DNA from: Massilia sp. CF038
GTDB taxonomy: Bacteria > Pseudomonadota > Gammaproteobacteria > Burkholderiales > Burkholderiaceae_D
Direction of reading: 5' to 3'
NCBI RefSeq assembly: GCF_900129765.1
Contig: NZ_FQWU01000001.1
Location: forward strand, 62,001 to 126,000
DNA: 64,000 bases
Part shown: positions 44,159 to 54,800 of the stretch, one piece after another
Layout of the letters: every line of letters begins with the position of its first letter
How positions within the stretch are numbered: position 1 is the stretch's first letter
The notes under the pieces: generated by a model
What the model saw: the letters and a program-made list of their open reading frames with translations, nothing else
Databases searched by the model: none
Told to the model about the DNA's origin: nothing
Position numbers and translations under genes: made by a program

Positions 44159-44523
44159 CATTCCAGGCGACCGACACTGGTGCGCATGGCGATACGCGCA
44201 ACACCGACGCCCCGTACTGGCATGACGGCAGGCTGGTGAGCATGACCGTGGGCGCCAGCGGCGCCATCGATGTGCAATGCGAACTGTATCCGACCGACCA
44301 GGCCCAGGCGCGCGTGCCGGTGACGCTGTCCTGCCTTGGTGTGACATCGATGACATGTTCGCTGGATTTCCTGGCCCTGCTGGACCATGCAAGGGCGGGC
44401 AATATCATCAATGGGCGTTTGGAAACGCGCCCGCGACGCGCGGTCCTGAAGCTGTTTTTTGCTGACGGTTACCTGGATGTCCGCGCCCGAACGATCATCG
44501 TGGGGACCTCGGAAAAACAATGA
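44155..44523 (+). CDS. Hypothetical protein (cassette gene 2)
   Basis: The 122-residue protein has no signal peptide or membrane segment, is rich in beta-forming residues (GRLVSMTVGASGAIDVQCEL, then VLKLFFADGYLDVRARTIIV) and contains three cysteines (VQCEL, LSCLGV, MTCSL). No family is recognised. It overlaps genes 1 and 3 by four bases on each side, so the three are expressed together. Immunity proteins can have this size and style, but there is no toxin beside it to support that reading. Confidence 0.62.
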   Translation: MTFQATDTGAHGDTRNTDAPYWHDGRLVSMTVGASGAIDVQCELYPTDQAQARVPVTLSCLGVTSMTCSLDFLALLDHARAGNIINGRLETRPRRAVLKLFFADGYLDVRARTIIVGTSEKQ

Positions 44524-44987
44524 GCTTAACGCTGCAACAATATGGCGTCGTGCCTGTTATTCAGATGCAGGGCGATGAAGAGGAAGATACGCGCTTGCTG
44601 CGCGCCTTGCTGGAAGACGCGACCGGTTTCATGTCCGGTTTTCGCTGGTGCAAAGCGATTCGGTCGCGCCATTTTGGCATGGGTGTCGGTGGCCTGTTCG
44701 CCGTATTCCTGTTTGAAATTGAAAACGCTGCCGATCCCGGCGATGCCCTGCTATGGGTGATCAGCGGCGATCTTCCGCCCGCCTACCTGGTGCTGGAAGG
44801 CGGCAGCACGGACCCGGCACAGGCGCTGGCAACTTATGTGGACTTGATGCAGGCCTGGGCCGACGCAGCCGGGCAAGGTGCGTCGGTGGCCGACCTGATC
44901 CCCGTGAACGTGGCGCCCACGCAGGACAATGCGCGGGCCTTGGGCAGCCGCCTGGCCTATCTGCGCGAACACTTTCTCGCCGCGTAA
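44520..44987 (+). CDS. Hypothetical cytosolic protein (cassette gene 3)
   Basis: The 155-residue acidic protein has an alpha/beta style sequence (FAVFLFEIENAADPGDALLW, VISGDLPPAYLVLEG, then a helix ALATYVDLMQAWADAAG). It has no signal, membrane helix or catalytic motif that I know. The DLPPAYLV segment and the helix look conserved in character, as in small proteins that sit beside secreted orphan genes, but I cannot name the family. It starts in an overlap with gene 2; gene 4 follows after 14 bases. Confidence 0.65.
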   Translation: MSLTLQQYGVVPVIQMQGDEEEDTRLLRALLEDATGFMSGFRWCKAIRSRHFGMGVGGLFAVFLFEIENAADPGDALLWVISGDLPPAYLVLEGGSTDPAQALATYVDLMQAWADAAGQGASVADLIPVNVAPTQDNARALGSRLAYLREHFLAA

Positions 44988-45001
44988 GCGGGGCGGGCGC
45001 G

Positions 45002-45523
45002 ATGCGACAACGACGTCAGATTCTCGCTGGAATACTAGGCTTGCTGACACACCGGCTGGCGCTGGCCGGCGGTGCGCACCGTTCATTCCATCACGCCAAC
45101 TTGCGCAGTCTGCCAGACAAATTGCGCCGGCAGCAGATCGGTCGTCTGGAGATCCTGTGGATGGATCCGCAGGCTGGCTCGCGCAATGCAATTACACCGG
45201 CTGTCCTGGAGCGGCTTTTTTTCCGCAAACTGGTGTTGCAACAATTTGAGCGCGATCCACGGGCACTGACCCTGGCCGACGCCCTTGCTGCGACCGAACT
45301 GAGCGCATTTGATCTTGCGGCGGAGGACGATGTGCGCTGGGCGCTGAAATTCTACCCGCGCGGCGCGGCGCGCCCGATTTTGTCCATTTACCTGGCCGGC
45401 GACGGCCGCACTGGCAGCATTGGCCATGTCCGCTACTCGTTCAATCGGCCCTTGCTGGACTGGCTCGAGCAATCTGCGCAGGGCGGGCAGCGCCGGCGTG
45501 CCAGTCAAAAGAATGCTAAATGA
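45002..45523 (+). CDS. Hypothetical protein, probably exported (cassette gene 4)
   Basis: The 173-residue product has a basic N-terminus and a short hydrophobic stretch (MRQRRQILAGILGLLTHRLALAGG) that may be a signal peptide or anchor. The rest is soluble, with a pattern that could form an alpha/beta domain (ILWMDPQAGSRNAIT, LFFRKLVLQQFERD). No family is recognised. The frame stays open upstream inside gene 3, but the ATG at 45002 is the first after that gene's stop. The hairpin at 45568-45594 follows. Confidence 0.6.
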   Translation: MRQRRQILAGILGLLTHRLALAGGAHRSFHHANLRSLPDKLRRQQIGRLEILWMDPQAGSRNAITPAVLERLFFRKLVLQQFERDPRALTLADALAATELSAFDLAAEDDVRWALKFYPRGAARPILSIYLAGDGRTGSIGHVRYSFNRPLLDWLEQSAQGGQRRRASQKNAK

Positions 45524-45567
45524 GCAATCGGGCGGCCCTGCTTTGCTTGAACAAACTGCACGCATAA

Positions 45568-45594
45568 CGGCCTTGCAACTGTCTTGCAAGGCCG
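45568..45594. terminator. Hairpin between the cassette and hemL
   Basis: CGGCCTTGCAA (45568-45578) and TTGCAAGGCCG (45584-45594) form a perfect 11-bp stem between convergent genes. No T-tract follows on either side, so termination strength is uncertain. Confidence 0.6.
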
Positions 45595-45601
45595 CTATTG
45601 G

Positions 45602-46897
45602 CTATTTCAAACGAGCAAACACACGGCGCGCGGCAGCGATCGTTTCTTCGATCACGGCGTCGTCGTGCTGGGCCGACACGAACCCTGCCTCGAAGGCGGC
45701 CGGGGCAAAGTACACCCCTTCGTCCAGCATGCCGTGGAAGAAGGCATTGAAGCGGGTTTTGTCGCCGGCCATCATTTCGGCGTAACTGGTCGGTACTTGT
45801 TCACTGAAGTAGATACCGAACATGCCGCCGACCGCGTCGGCGCAGAAGGTCACGCCCGCTTCCTTGGCGGCGGCGGCCAGGCCAGTGGCCAGCTTGGCCG
45901 TCTGCGCGCTTAGCTGTTCATAGAAACCAGGCTGCTGGATCAGGCCCAGCGTGGTCATGCCGGCAGCCACCGCCACCGGGTTGCCGGACAGGGTGCCAGC
46001 CTGGTAGACCGCGCCCACCGGCGCCATGTGCTGCATCAGCTCGGCCCGGCCACCAAAGGCCGCCACCGGCATGCCGCCGCCAATGACTTTGCCCAGCGCG
46101 GTCAGGTCGGGCACGATGTCGTACAGCGCCTGGGCGCCACTGAGGCCGACGCGGAAGCCGCACATGACTTCGTCGAAAATGAGCACCGCGCCGTGCTGGG
46201 TGCACAGGGCGCGCATGGCGCGCAGGAATTCCGGCGTGGCTTTGATGAGATTCATATTGCCAGCCACCGGTTCCACGATCACGCAGGCAATGGTGTCGCC
46301 CATGGAGGCAAAGGCGTCTTCCAGCTGGGCCACATTGTTATAGTCCAGCACCAGGGTGTGCTTGACGAAGTCTTCCGGCACGCCGGCCGAGGTGGGGTTG
46401 CCGAAGGTGAGCAAGCCGCTGCCAGCCTTGACCAGCAGGGAGTCGGCGTGGCCGTGGTAGCAGCCTTCGAACTTGATGATCTTGTCGCGTCCGGTGGCGC
46501 CACGCGCCAGGCGCAGCGCGCTCATGGTCGCTTCGGTGCCCGACGAGACCAGGCGCACTTGCTCGATCGACGGCACCAGACGGCAAATTTCTTCGGCCAT
46601 CAGCACTTCGCCTTCGGTCGGGGCGCCAAACGACAGGCCGCGCGCGGCCGCGTCCTGCACCGCCTTGACCACGGCCGGGTGGGCGTGGCCGACAATGGCC
46701 GGGCCCCAGGAACCGATGTAATCAATGTAGCGCTTGCCGTCCGCATCCCAGAAGTAGGGGCCTTCGGCGCGCGTGATGAAGCGCGGCGTGCCGCCCACCG
46801 ATTTGAAGGCGCGCACGGGCGAATTGACACCGCCCGGGGTGGTGATCTGGGCGCGCGTAAACAGGCTGTCGTTGCGGGAGATTTCAGAATTGCTCAT
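45602..46897 (-). CDS. hemL: Glutamate-1-semialdehyde 2,1-aminomutase
   Basis: The 431-residue PLP enzyme converts glutamate-1-semialdehyde to 5-aminolevulinate for haem synthesis. The PLP lysine lies in [19 protein letters not shown], and the substrate region [20 protein letters not shown] and [16 protein letters not shown] are present. Length and family features are normal. It follows the thiD-like gene with a four-base overlap, a pairing also seen in other betaproteobacteria as far as I recall. Confidence 0.96.
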   Translation of the reverse strand: MSNSEISRNDSLFTRAQITTPGGVNSPVRAFKSVGGTPRFITRAEGPYFWDADGKRYIDYIGSWGPAIVGHAHPAVVKAVQDAAARGLSFGAPTEGEVLMAEEICRLVPSIEQVRLVSSGTEATMSALRLARGATGRDKIIKFEGCYHGHADSLLVKAGSGLLTFGNPTSAGVPEDFVKHTLVLDYNNVAQLEDAFASMGDTIACVIVEPVAGNMNLIKATPEFLRAMRALCTQHGAVLIFDEVMCGFRVGLSGAQALYDIVPDLTALGKVIGGGMPVAAFGGRAELMQHMAPVGAVYQAGTLSGNPVAVAAGMTTLGLIQQPGFYEQLSAQTAKLATGLAAAAKEAGVTFCADAVGGMFGIYFSEQVPTSYAEMMAGDKTRFNAFFHGMLDEGVYFAPAAFEAGFVSAQHDDAVIEETIAAARRVFARLK

Positions 46898-47739
46898 GAT
46901 GCGGTTCCGTGGAAAGTGTGGCCGAAAAATTTGTTGGGGACCAGCTTGCCCATGCCAAAACGCTGGGCGTGGGCCAGGGCGCCGGCCGTGAACGCCTGGG
47001 CGCTGGCTACCGCGTCTTCGGGGGCGGCGCCTTGTGCCAGGTAAGCGGCGAGGGCGCCGGACATGGTGCTGCCGGCACCAACGAAGGGGCCGGCCAGATG
47101 CTGCCAGTCGTAGGTGGCGACAATGCCGTCGGCGTCGTACAGGGTGTTGGAGCGGCGCGCGCTGGCGCCGCTGCCGGCCGCGCCAGTGCAGGTGAGCAGC
47201 ACCAGTTCGCAGCCCATGCCGGTCAGCTCGGCCACGTCGGCGTCAACCATGTCGGCCCCGCCTTCGCGCCAGGTTTCAGCCATGCGCGCCAGTTCCACCT
47301 GGGACAGCAGCAGCACCGTGCTTTGCGGGACCAGAATCTGGCGCAGGGCCATCAGCATGTCGTCGTCGGCCAGGCCGGAATCGGGCAGCCTGGACAGGAA
47401 AGGGTCGAGGATCAGGGGCACATCCGGGTAGTCGGACACGATTTCAGCAATCGCGCTGGCTTGCTCGATACTGGTCAGGGTGCCCACCTTGAAGGCGGCC
47501 ACGGTCATGTCTTCGAGCAGCAGACGGGCCTGGTCGACCAGCCAGTCGGCATCGATTTCCTGGCTGTCTTCGACGCGTGCGCTGTCGCCAATTAACAATC
47601 CGGTGGTCACCGACAAGCCATGGCAGCCCAGGGCGGCAAACGCGGCCAGGTCGGACTGGATGCCCGACGCGCCGAGCGGATCGGAGACACCAAAGGTCAG
47701 AATAAGAGGGGAAACAGGGGGAGAAGTTTGGTTTTGCAC
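46894..47739 (-). CDS. ThiD-like hydroxymethylpyrimidine/phosphomethylpyrimidine kinase
   Basis: The protein of about 281 residues belongs to the ribokinase superfamily and shows the ThiD layout: [20 protein letters not shown] near the N-terminus, LILDPFLSR, and the anion-hole region [21 protein letters not shown] near the C-terminus. A GTG at 47739 is chosen as start; the frame is open to 47784, but that would overlap the rubredoxin promoter region. It would phosphorylate HMP for thiamine synthesis. Some residues differ from E. coli ThiD, so the exact substrate is not certain. Confidence 0.82.
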   Translation of the reverse strand: MQNQTSPPVSPLILTFGVSDPLGASGIQSDLAAFAALGCHGLSVTTGLLIGDSARVEDSQEIDADWLVDQARLLLEDMTVAAFKVGTLTSIEQASAIAEIVSDYPDVPLILDPFLSRLPDSGLADDDMLMALRQILVPQSTVLLLSQVELARMAETWREGGADMVDADVAELTGMGCELVLLTCTGAAGSGASARRSNTLYDADGIVATYDWQHLAGPFVGAGSTMSGALAAYLAQGAAPEDAVASAQAFTAGALAHAQRFGMGKLVPNKFFGHTFHGTAS

Positions 47740-47795
47740 GGCCGGTCGATTAAGATACCTGATTCGGCATTTTACTAGATACAAGGACCCCCAAC

Positions 47796-47999
47796 GTGAG
47801 CAGCAATGAAACCAGCGGTGCCCCGCAAGCCCCGTTTTTGACCTGGATGTGCCTGATTTGCGGCTGGGTCTACGAAGAAGCGGCCGGTTTGCCCGACGAA
47901 GGCATCGCCCCCGGTACCCGCTGGCAAGATGTGCCGATGAACTGGACTTGCCCCGAATGTGGCGCCCGCAAGGATGACTTCGAGATGACAGTTATCTAA
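47796..47999 (+). CDS. Rubredoxin
   Basis: The 67-residue electron carrier has the four iron-binding cysteines in CLIC (residues 19-22) and CPEC (52-55) and the family's GWVYEEAAGLPDEGIAPGT segment. The start is a GTG with AAGGA ahead of it. It is divergent from the thiD-like gene with about 56 bases between the starts, so the promoters overlap. The next genes are those of the pilus chemosensory system, but they have a separate leader of about 100 bases. Confidence 0.94.
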   Translation: MSSNETSGAPQAPFLTWMCLICGWVYEEAAGLPDEGIAPGTRWQDVPMNWTCPECGARKDDFEMTVI

Positions 48000-48103
48000 T
48001 TGGAACGCGGCGTTTTTAATACATTAGTTGAACGAATGCAACAGATATCGCACAAGGGGCTTGCCCTATGGTATCGTTCATCCTTACGCCAGGTAAACTG
48101 AAT

Positions 48104-48505
48104 ATGACAATGACGACCCAACCGACAGTCTTGAAAATCATGGTCATCGATGACAGCAGCACGATTCGCCGCTCTGCCGAGATTTTTCTCACGCAGGCAG
48201 GTTACCAGGTCGTGCTGGCCGACGATGGCTTCGACGCCTTAGCCAAGATCAATGACCATCATCCGTCGCTGGTCTTTTGCGACATCTTGATGCCGCGTCT
48301 GGACGGGTACCAGACCTGCGCCCTGATCAAGAAGAGTGCCAAGTTTCACACGACGCCGGTGGTGATGCTGTCGTCCAAGGACGGGCTGTTCGACCGGGCG
48401 CGCGGCGCCATGGTCGGCTCCTCGGCTTACCTGACCAAACCGTTTAGTAAAGATAGTCTGCTGGCCGCCGTGCGTGAGCACACAGCAGAAGCGATGTCCA
48501 AATAA
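48104..48505 (+). CDS. pilG: Response regulator PilG (CheY-like)
   Basis: The 133-residue single-domain receiver has the acidic pair DD16-17 and phosphoacceptor Asp60 (LVFCDILMPRLDGY), with the conserved Thr and Lys (LSSKDG, LTKPF). It is the first gene of the pilus chemosensory cluster and controls the extension motor direction with PilB. The start at ATG 48104 is preceded by AGGTAAACTGA; the ATG at 48110 is a close alternative. The upstream in-frame codon at 48068 lacks a ribosome binding site. Confidence 0.94.
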   Translation: MTMTTQPTVLKIMVIDDSSTIRRSAEIFLTQAGYQVVLADDGFDALAKINDHHPSLVFCDILMPRLDGYQTCALIKKSAKFHTTPVVMLSSKDGLFDRARGAMVGSSAYLTKPFSKDSLLAAVREHTAEAMSK

Positions 48506-48519
48506 TCCAGGAGAGCCAC

Positions 48520-48888
48520 GTGGCCATTACCAAAATTCTTATCGTCGACGACTCCCCTACCGAGCGTTACTACTTGACCGACATTCTGGTCAAAAACGGT
48601 TTTACCGTCACCACCGCCGAAAATGGCGAAGAAGCCTTCCTCAAGATCAAGGCGGAAAAACCGCACCTGATCCTGATGGACGTGGTCATGCCCGGCGCCA
48701 ATGGCTTCCAGGTGACCCGCTCGATCGCCAAGGACCCGGACCTGGCGGACGTGCCCATCATCATTTGCAGCAGCAAGAACCAGGAAACCGACCGCGTCTG
48801 GGGTCTGCGCCAGGGTGCGCGCGATTACCTGGTCAAGCCAGTCGATCCGGAACTGCTGCTGGCGAAAATCGCCGCACTGAACGTTTGA
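48520..48888 (+). CDS. pilH: Response regulator PilH (CheY-like)
   Basis: The 122-residue receiver domain has DD10-11, phosphoacceptor Asp54 (LILMDVVMPG) and Lys in YLVKPVD. It starts with a GTG after AGGAGAG. In Pseudomonas and Burkholderiales, PilH dampens the pathway, drawing phosphate from the kinase while PilG drives motility. It lies between pilG and pilI, four bases before the next gene. Confidence 0.94.
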   Translation: MAITKILIVDDSPTERYYLTDILVKNGFTVTTAENGEEAFLKIKAEKPHLILMDVVMPGANGFQVTRSIAKDPDLADVPIIICSSKNQETDRVWGLRQGARDYLVKPVDPELLLAKIAALNV

Positions 48889-48892
48889 TGCC

Positions 48893-49429
48893 ATGAGCGC
48901 CGCTGTCAAATCTGCGCCCGAGACGACGGTCACCTCCGATGGAGCTGGCCGTCGTACCCGTTTGCGCCAATACCAGGTGCAGCTGCTCGAACGCATGCAG
49001 GCGGCGCGTAACAACGCCGGGGCACGCGTCAACCAGCTGGGAGTGATGATCGGGGGCGAACGCTTCCTGCTCGACCTGACCCAGGTGGGTGAAATTGTCC
49101 CGGTGCCGTCCATCACGGTGGTACCGCTGACCCAGCCCTGGTATCTGGGGCTGGCCAATATTCGCGGTAACTTGATCAGCGTGATCGACCTGGGCCGCTA
49201 TTCACAGAATACGGACACCCCGGCTGGTTCGGACAGCCGGATTATTACTTTTGCCAACGGCCTCGGTTTCAACTGCGGTTTGCTGGTCTCGCGCGTGTAC
49301 GGCTTGCGTCATGCAGCCGGCATGGAGGTTTCTGGTGACCGGCTGCGCGACGCCGACGCCAATGAGTGGGCGCCGCTGGACCTCGCTGCGCTGGTGAGCG
49401 ATGCACGGTTTTTGCACATCGGATTTTAA
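48893..49429 (+). CDS. pilI: CheW-like adaptor PilI
   Basis: The 178-residue protein has the CheW fold core (GVMIGGERFLLDLTQVGEIV, then PWYLGLANIRGNLISVIDL) preceded by a short basic leader. It would couple the receptor PilJ to the CheA-like kinase PilL. The start is only four bases after the pilH stop, in keeping with a single operon. Confidence 0.92.
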   Translation: MSAAVKSAPETTVTSDGAGRRTRLRQYQVQLLERMQAARNNAGARVNQLGVMIGGERFLLDLTQVGEIVPVPSITVVPLTQPWYLGLANIRGNLISVIDLGRYSQNTDTPAGSDSRIITFANGLGFNCGLLVSRVYGLRHAAGMEVSGDRLRDADANEWAPLDLAALVSDARFLHIGF

Positions 49430-49475
49430 ACCACGATAAAAGTGGTCATTGATACCTTAGGGATTGGGAGCTGTA

Positions 49476-51845
49476 ATGGGATTTGCTTGGAAAAGTTCGT
49501 TGGGCTTTGGCCCAAAGGGCGGTGACGATAGTTTGGGCGTGCTGGCTGCCCCCGACACCGAATTTGGTCCAGAGTTGACCGAAGTGATCGGCGAGCCGCC
49601 GAAGCACGAGGAAGCGGCGCATGCGCCGCTGCTCGACATTGGCGGACCGGGTACCGAGTCGGCGCCGGAAGAGAGCGCCAGCCCGCTGGGCCTGGGTTCG
49701 CTGATGGGCGCAGGCAAGGGCGGCAACGTCGTTCCTGACGACGCCGGCGGCGAGATGGAGTTGCCGTTCATTGGCCACCTGTCGCTGCCACGCCAGCTGC
49801 GTATCCTGTTCATGGTATTCGGTGTGGGCATCCTGGTGACCGTGTTTGCCCTGTGGCGCAACGCGGCAAACAATGCCACGTCGTCCGACCAGACCCAGAT
49901 TGCATCGGATGCACTGATGCACTCCCAGCGTATCGGTAAAGCGGCGCCTAACGCGATTCAGGGTAACGTGGAAGCGTTCACCCAGCTCGAAGAGAGCCGT
50001 GCCTTGCTGAACAAGGACTTGAATCTGCTGATGCGCGGCGGCGAATTCTCTGGCTCGGTCATCCCATCGCCACCGGCGAGCATGACCAAGATGCTGGTCA
50101 ATGCAAAAACCAAGTGGACCAGCACCGACAACGCCGCTGGCACCATCTTGAAAATGAAGCCGGAACTGACGGGCTTTGAAAAGACCCTGAAGCAGCTCGA
50201 TACCCTGTCGCCAGAACTGCTGTCGATGACGGAAGAACTGCTGAACCAGAAAGTGCAAAAAGGCGCGACCCCGCGTGAACTGGCTGCCATCGGCCGTCTG
50301 ACCATGCTGACCCAGCGTCTGTCGCGCAGCGCCTCGGAATTCCTGACCTCGGGCGGTATTCGTCCGGAAACCGCGTTCCAGCTGGGCCGCGATACCACCA
50401 CCTTCCGCACCACGATTGAAGGCTTCCTGAGCGGCAACGACACGATGCAGTTGAATGCCGTGAAAGACCCGGAACTGCGCGAACTGCTGACCGAAATCAA
50501 GAACAAGTTTGACACCTACCAGAAGCTGGTCACCTCGATTCTGGACAACCTGCCAAAATTCACGGCCGCCAAGGGCGCCGAACTGTCGATTTTCTATGAA
50601 AACGAAGAAGTTAAAAAGCTGCTGACCACCGTGCAAACCACCTTCCGCGAAGAGCAGGATTCGGCTGGTGTGTGGTTCTGGCTGATGGCCCTGTCGGCCC
50701 TGTTCACCGCCCTGGTCGGTGCAAGTATCGCAAAAGTCATGCTGCAAGATTCCCGTACCCGCGCCCGCGCTGCGGAAGGCCGTCGTCAGGAAGCAGATGC
50801 AATGCGTCAACTGGCGCAAACCAAGGAAGAAGAAGCGAAAGCCACCAACGACCAGAATCAGGCCGCTATTTTGCGCCTGATGAACGAACTGCAAGAAGTG
50901 GCGGACGGTGACTTGACCGTGCACGCAACGGTGTCGGAAGACATCACCGGCGCGATTGCCGACTCGGTGAACTACACGGTGGAAGAGTTGCGCGGTCTGG
51001 TAGAGCGCGTCACCACCACGGCCGAGCAGGTAACGTCGGCGTCGACCAACGCACAAAACATTTCGACCGACCTGCTGGCAGCAACCGAACAACAGTCGCG
51101 CGAGATTCAGGATGCGTCCGAGACGGTTCTGAAGATGGCAAGCGAAATTACCGATGTGTCGAAGTCAGCCAACGAGTCCGCAGAAGTTGCGCGCCAGTCG
51201 GTGGCGGCGGCGCACCAGGGTTCGACCGCGGTGGAAAACGCGATCAAGGGTATGCACGAAATTCGCGAGCAGATCCAGGAAACCTCGAAACGAATCAAGC
51301 GACTGGGTGAATCGTCCCAGGAGATTGGTGAAATTACCGAACTGATTTCCGACATTACCGAACAGACCAACGTACTGGCGCTGAACGCGGCAATTCAGGC
51401 TGCATCGGCTGGTGAAGCAGGTCGCGGCTTCTCGGTGGTTGCGGAAGAGGTGCAGCGCCTGGCGGAACGTTCGGCTGGCGCGGCAAAACAGATCGGCGCG
51501 CTGGTGCGTACCATTCAGACCGATACCCACGATGCCGTGGCCGCTATGGAAAAATCGACCCAGGGTGTGGTTGAGGGTGCCAAGCTGTCCGATGCTGCGG
51601 GTGCCGCACTGAACGAAATTTCGCGCGTGTCGAACCGACTGGCGGAACTGATTCAGGGTATTTCCTTCGCAACGGAACTGCAGGCAACGTCCGCTAACGG
51701 CGTCGCACACAACATTCAGCACATCTTGTCGGTCACCGAGAGCACGCAGGACGGTACGCAGCAGACGGCGAGCTCGATTCGTCAGCTGACCTTGCTGGCA
51801 CAAGAACTGAAGAACTCGGTGTCGCGATTCCGCGTGGTTGCCTAA
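49476..51845 (+). CDS. pilJ: Methyl-accepting chemotaxis protein PilJ (type IV pilus)
   Basis: The 789-residue receptor has a cytosolic N-terminal extension of about 105 residues, TM1 (about 108-127), a periplasmic PilJ sensor region of about 270 residues, TM2 (about 398-423) and a HAMP domain. A long signalling coiled coil carries the hairpin tip DITEQTNVLALNAAIQAA near residue 630. The N-terminal extension is acidic and glycine/proline-rich and longer than in P. aeruginosa PilJ. The ATG at 49476 follows GGGAG; a TTG at 49464 is a weak alternative. The closing residues show no CheR-docking pentapeptide. Confidence 0.93.
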   Translation: MGFAWKSSLGFGPKGGDDSLGVLAAPDTEFGPELTEVIGEPPKHEEAAHAPLLDIGGPGTESAPEESASPLGLGSLMGAGKGGNVVPDDAGGEMELPFIGHLSLPRQLRILFMVFGVGILVTVFALWRNAANNATSSDQTQIASDALMHSQRIGKAAPNAIQGNVEAFTQLEESRALLNKDLNLLMRGGEFSGSVIPSPPASMTKMLVNAKTKWTSTDNAAGTILKMKPELTGFEKTLKQLDTLSPELLSMTEELLNQKVQKGATPRELAAIGRLTMLTQRLSRSASEFLTSGGIRPETAFQLGRDTTTFRTTIEGFLSGNDTMQLNAVKDPELRELLTEIKNKFDTYQKLVTSILDNLPKFTAAKGAELSIFYENEEVKKLLTTVQTTFREEQDSAGVWFWLMALSALFTALVGASIAKVMLQDSRTRARAAEGRRQEADAMRQLAQTKEEEAKATNDQNQAAILRLMNELQEVADGDLTVHATVSEDITGAIADSVNYTVEELRGLVERVTTTAEQVTSASTNAQNISTDLLAATEQQSREIQDASETVLKMASEITDVSKSANESAEVARQSVAAAHQGSTAVENAIKGMHEIREQIQETSKRIKRLGESSQEIGEITELISDITEQTNVLALNAAIQAASAGEAGRGFSVVAEEVQRLAERSAGAAKQIGALVRTIQTDTHDAVAAMEKSTQGVVEGAKLSDAAGAALNEISRVSNRLAELIQGISFATELQATSANGVAHNIQHILSVTESTQDGTQQTASSIRQLTLLAQELKNSVSRFRVVA

Positions 51846-51878
51846 GGTCGAGGCCGTTTAAAGTAAGGTAATAAAACG

Positions 51879-54800
51879 ATGACTGATTTTTCGCACGCGC
51901 CCCAATTTGACACTGGGCCGCTCGGCTGGGTCATGGGCGAAATCCGCGAAGCGCTGGGCCGGTCCGGCGCAGCGCTGAACGACGCCACGGCCCTGGCGGG
52001 TGATGCCCAGGCAGATTCCCTCAAGCATGCGAAAGCGTACTTGCACCAGGCCCATGGCGCCTTGCAGATGGTCGACGTCGACGGTGTCGGCGTCATGACC
52101 CAGGCTGCCGAGGCAGCGCTGGACCGCTTCCGCGATGGCTTGCTCGAATGCACGAGCGAGCACGCGCAGCTGGTCGGCGCCGTCTATACCGCCGTAATTG
52201 AATACCTCGAAGAACTGCTTTCTGGCGCGCCGCAGCAACCGGCCCGCCTGTTCCCGTATTACCGCGACTTGCAGGAACAACTGGGCGCGGCGCGGATTCA
52301 TCCGGCCGACCTGTTCTTCCCCGATCTGTCGCTGGCGGTCACCTTGCCGCAGCACGCAGCCGCGCCGGTGGCAGCCGATTACGCTGCCTGCCGTGGCCGT
52401 TTTGAAAAAGCCTTGCTGCCTTTCCTCAAGAGTACCGATCCGGTCTCGCAGCAGGCGACCGCCTCCACCATGCAGGAGGCCATTGCCCTGATCGCGGCTG
52501 GTCAGAAGGAAGCGCCTGCGCGCACCTTCTGGGTGGCCATGCAAAGTTTCGCCGAGCTGGTTGCCAAGGGCCAGCTGGGCAGCAATTTGTTCGTCAAGCA
52601 GTTGTTCGGCCTGATCAACCTGCAGATTCGCCGCCTGTCGCAAGGCGAGGGCAGTCTGCCGGAAATGATGATGCGCGATGCGCTGTTCTTCATTGCCGCC
52701 GCGCCCAACCCGTCGCCCACCGCGCAAGCACTGCGCGCGGCCTACCGCGTCAACGACGTGGTGCCGAGCGACTACCAGAAAAAACGCTATGGCCGCATTG
52801 ACGCGCACGCGCTCAAAGCTGCCAAGGATGCCCTGGCCCATGCCAGCGCGTCCTGGGACAAGCTGTCGTCGGAAACCGATCCTGCGCTGGAAGCCGAATT
52901 TGGCGAACTGGTGGGCAGCATGGCTGCCGCCAGCGAAAAGCTCGGTTCCCCTGCGCTGATTCGCCTGGCTGGCGAAATCGTGCGTGCCACGCGCGACTCG
53001 CAAGCGGCCGGGCGCAATCCGCAATTCTCGCTCGAGATGGCCACCGCCTTGCTGTTTGTCGAGCATGGCCTGGACCAGATCCGCCAATTGCCGGACGATT
53101 TCGATTCGCACGCCGAAGTGGTGGGCGCGCGTCTGCTGGCGCTGGCCGCCGGCCAGACCCCGCCGGACGCACCGCAGTGGCAGGGCGACCTGTCGCGCCA
53201 GATCCAGCAGGATCACACGGTGGCCGTGCTGGCTGCCGAAATGAAAAATGGCCTGCGCCAGGTTGAAAAAGTCCTCGATGATTATTATGCGGACGGCTCC
53301 AAGCGGCCAACCCTGACCCAGATCGATCCGGTTCTGCACCAGTTGCAAGGCGCCGTTGCGATCCTGGACCAGGAAGACGCCATGCGCGCTGCCTTGCACG
53401 TCAAAGAAGCCGTGCGCGCACTGGCCGCGGCCGAAGGTGATCCGGAACTGGAAGCAGCGTCGCTGCAGAACATCGCCCAGAATATTGGCGCGCTGGGCTT
53501 CTTCGTCGACATGCTGGCCAAGAATTTCGAGGCCGCCAAGGACCGCTTCTCGTTCGACCGCGAAGAAGGCATGCTGCGCGAAGTACCGTTTGAAAAGCCA
53601 AGCGGCGAAGCCGTGTTCGAACAGGAACCGGTGATCGAAGAAGTCGCGCCGGTGGCAATCGAGCCAGTGCAGGAAGCGCCGCTCGAATTCGTCGACAGCG
53701 CGGCCCCGGTTGCCGCGCCAGCCGCACCTGCCGTACCGACCGCGCCACCAATGCCGGTGGAAGGCGAAGTCGAAGCCGAGCTGCTGGAAATCTTCATCAT
53801 GGAAGCCCAGGAAGTGCTGGAGCTGGTGACTGCGACGCTGCCGAAACTGAAGGCCGAGCCGTCCAACCAGGAAACCATCACCGTGGTGCGCCGTGCCTTC
53901 CACACCCTCAAAGGGTCGGGCCGCATGGTGGGCTTGAACAATTTCGGCGAGGGCGCAGCCCTGGTCGAAAAAGTCATGAACCTGTGGTTGTCCGAAGGCC
54001 GTTCGGCCACGCCGGACTTGCTGGCCTTGCTGGACTGGGCTGCCGTCGACATGACCGCCTGGGTCAACGAACTGGCATCGACCGGCAGTTCGCCGCGCAG
54101 CAGCGATGCGCTGGTGGCGAGCGCCACCCGCATGCTGGAAGGCGCGCCATTCACGATGGAAGCGGCAGCAGCCGTTGCACCGGCCGCCCCAATGGCCGAG
54201 GTGCCGGTGCAAGCGCCGGCCGACGTGCAGGAAGAAGCCATCACCGCGCTGGCACTGCCGGACGAGGAAGAAATCACGGCCCTGGCCGTGCCGGACGATG
54301 CCGCGCCGTTGGACGAAGTGGCCGCCCCTGCCGGCATGGACGCATTGTCGCTGCCGGGCCTGTCGCTGCCTGACTTGTCGCTGCCGGAACTGAACGACGC
54401 ACCGCAAGTCGAAGAGACGATCGATGCGCTGGCGCTGGATCTGCCAATGGATGTACTGGCCGATGCACCAGCCGATGTCACGCCTGAACTGCCGCTGGAA
54501 ATCAGCGCCGAGGCACCGGCAGACGAAGTCGTGGTCGACGAAGTGATCGAGATGACCGAACCGGAGCTGCTCAAGCTGGTGCCGGACAATGTCATCGAAT
54601 TCCCGGGTAGCCGCAGCGACGCTGCCGACGACAATACCAAGCGCGTGGGCGACCTTGAAATCCCGCTGCCGCTGTATAACATCTATCTGGCTGAAACCGA
54701 TGAACTGGTGCGCCTGCTGGCCCAGGACTTCGGCGAGTGGCGCCATGAAACGCATCGCGGCGTCTCGCCCGAAGCGATCAAGGCGGCCCACACCCTGGCT

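Noticed and set aside
48000-48103. Sigma-54 promoter before pilG (TTGGAACGCGGCGTTT)
   Set aside because: The -24-like part is loosely similar, but the -12 GC pair is absent at the required distance.
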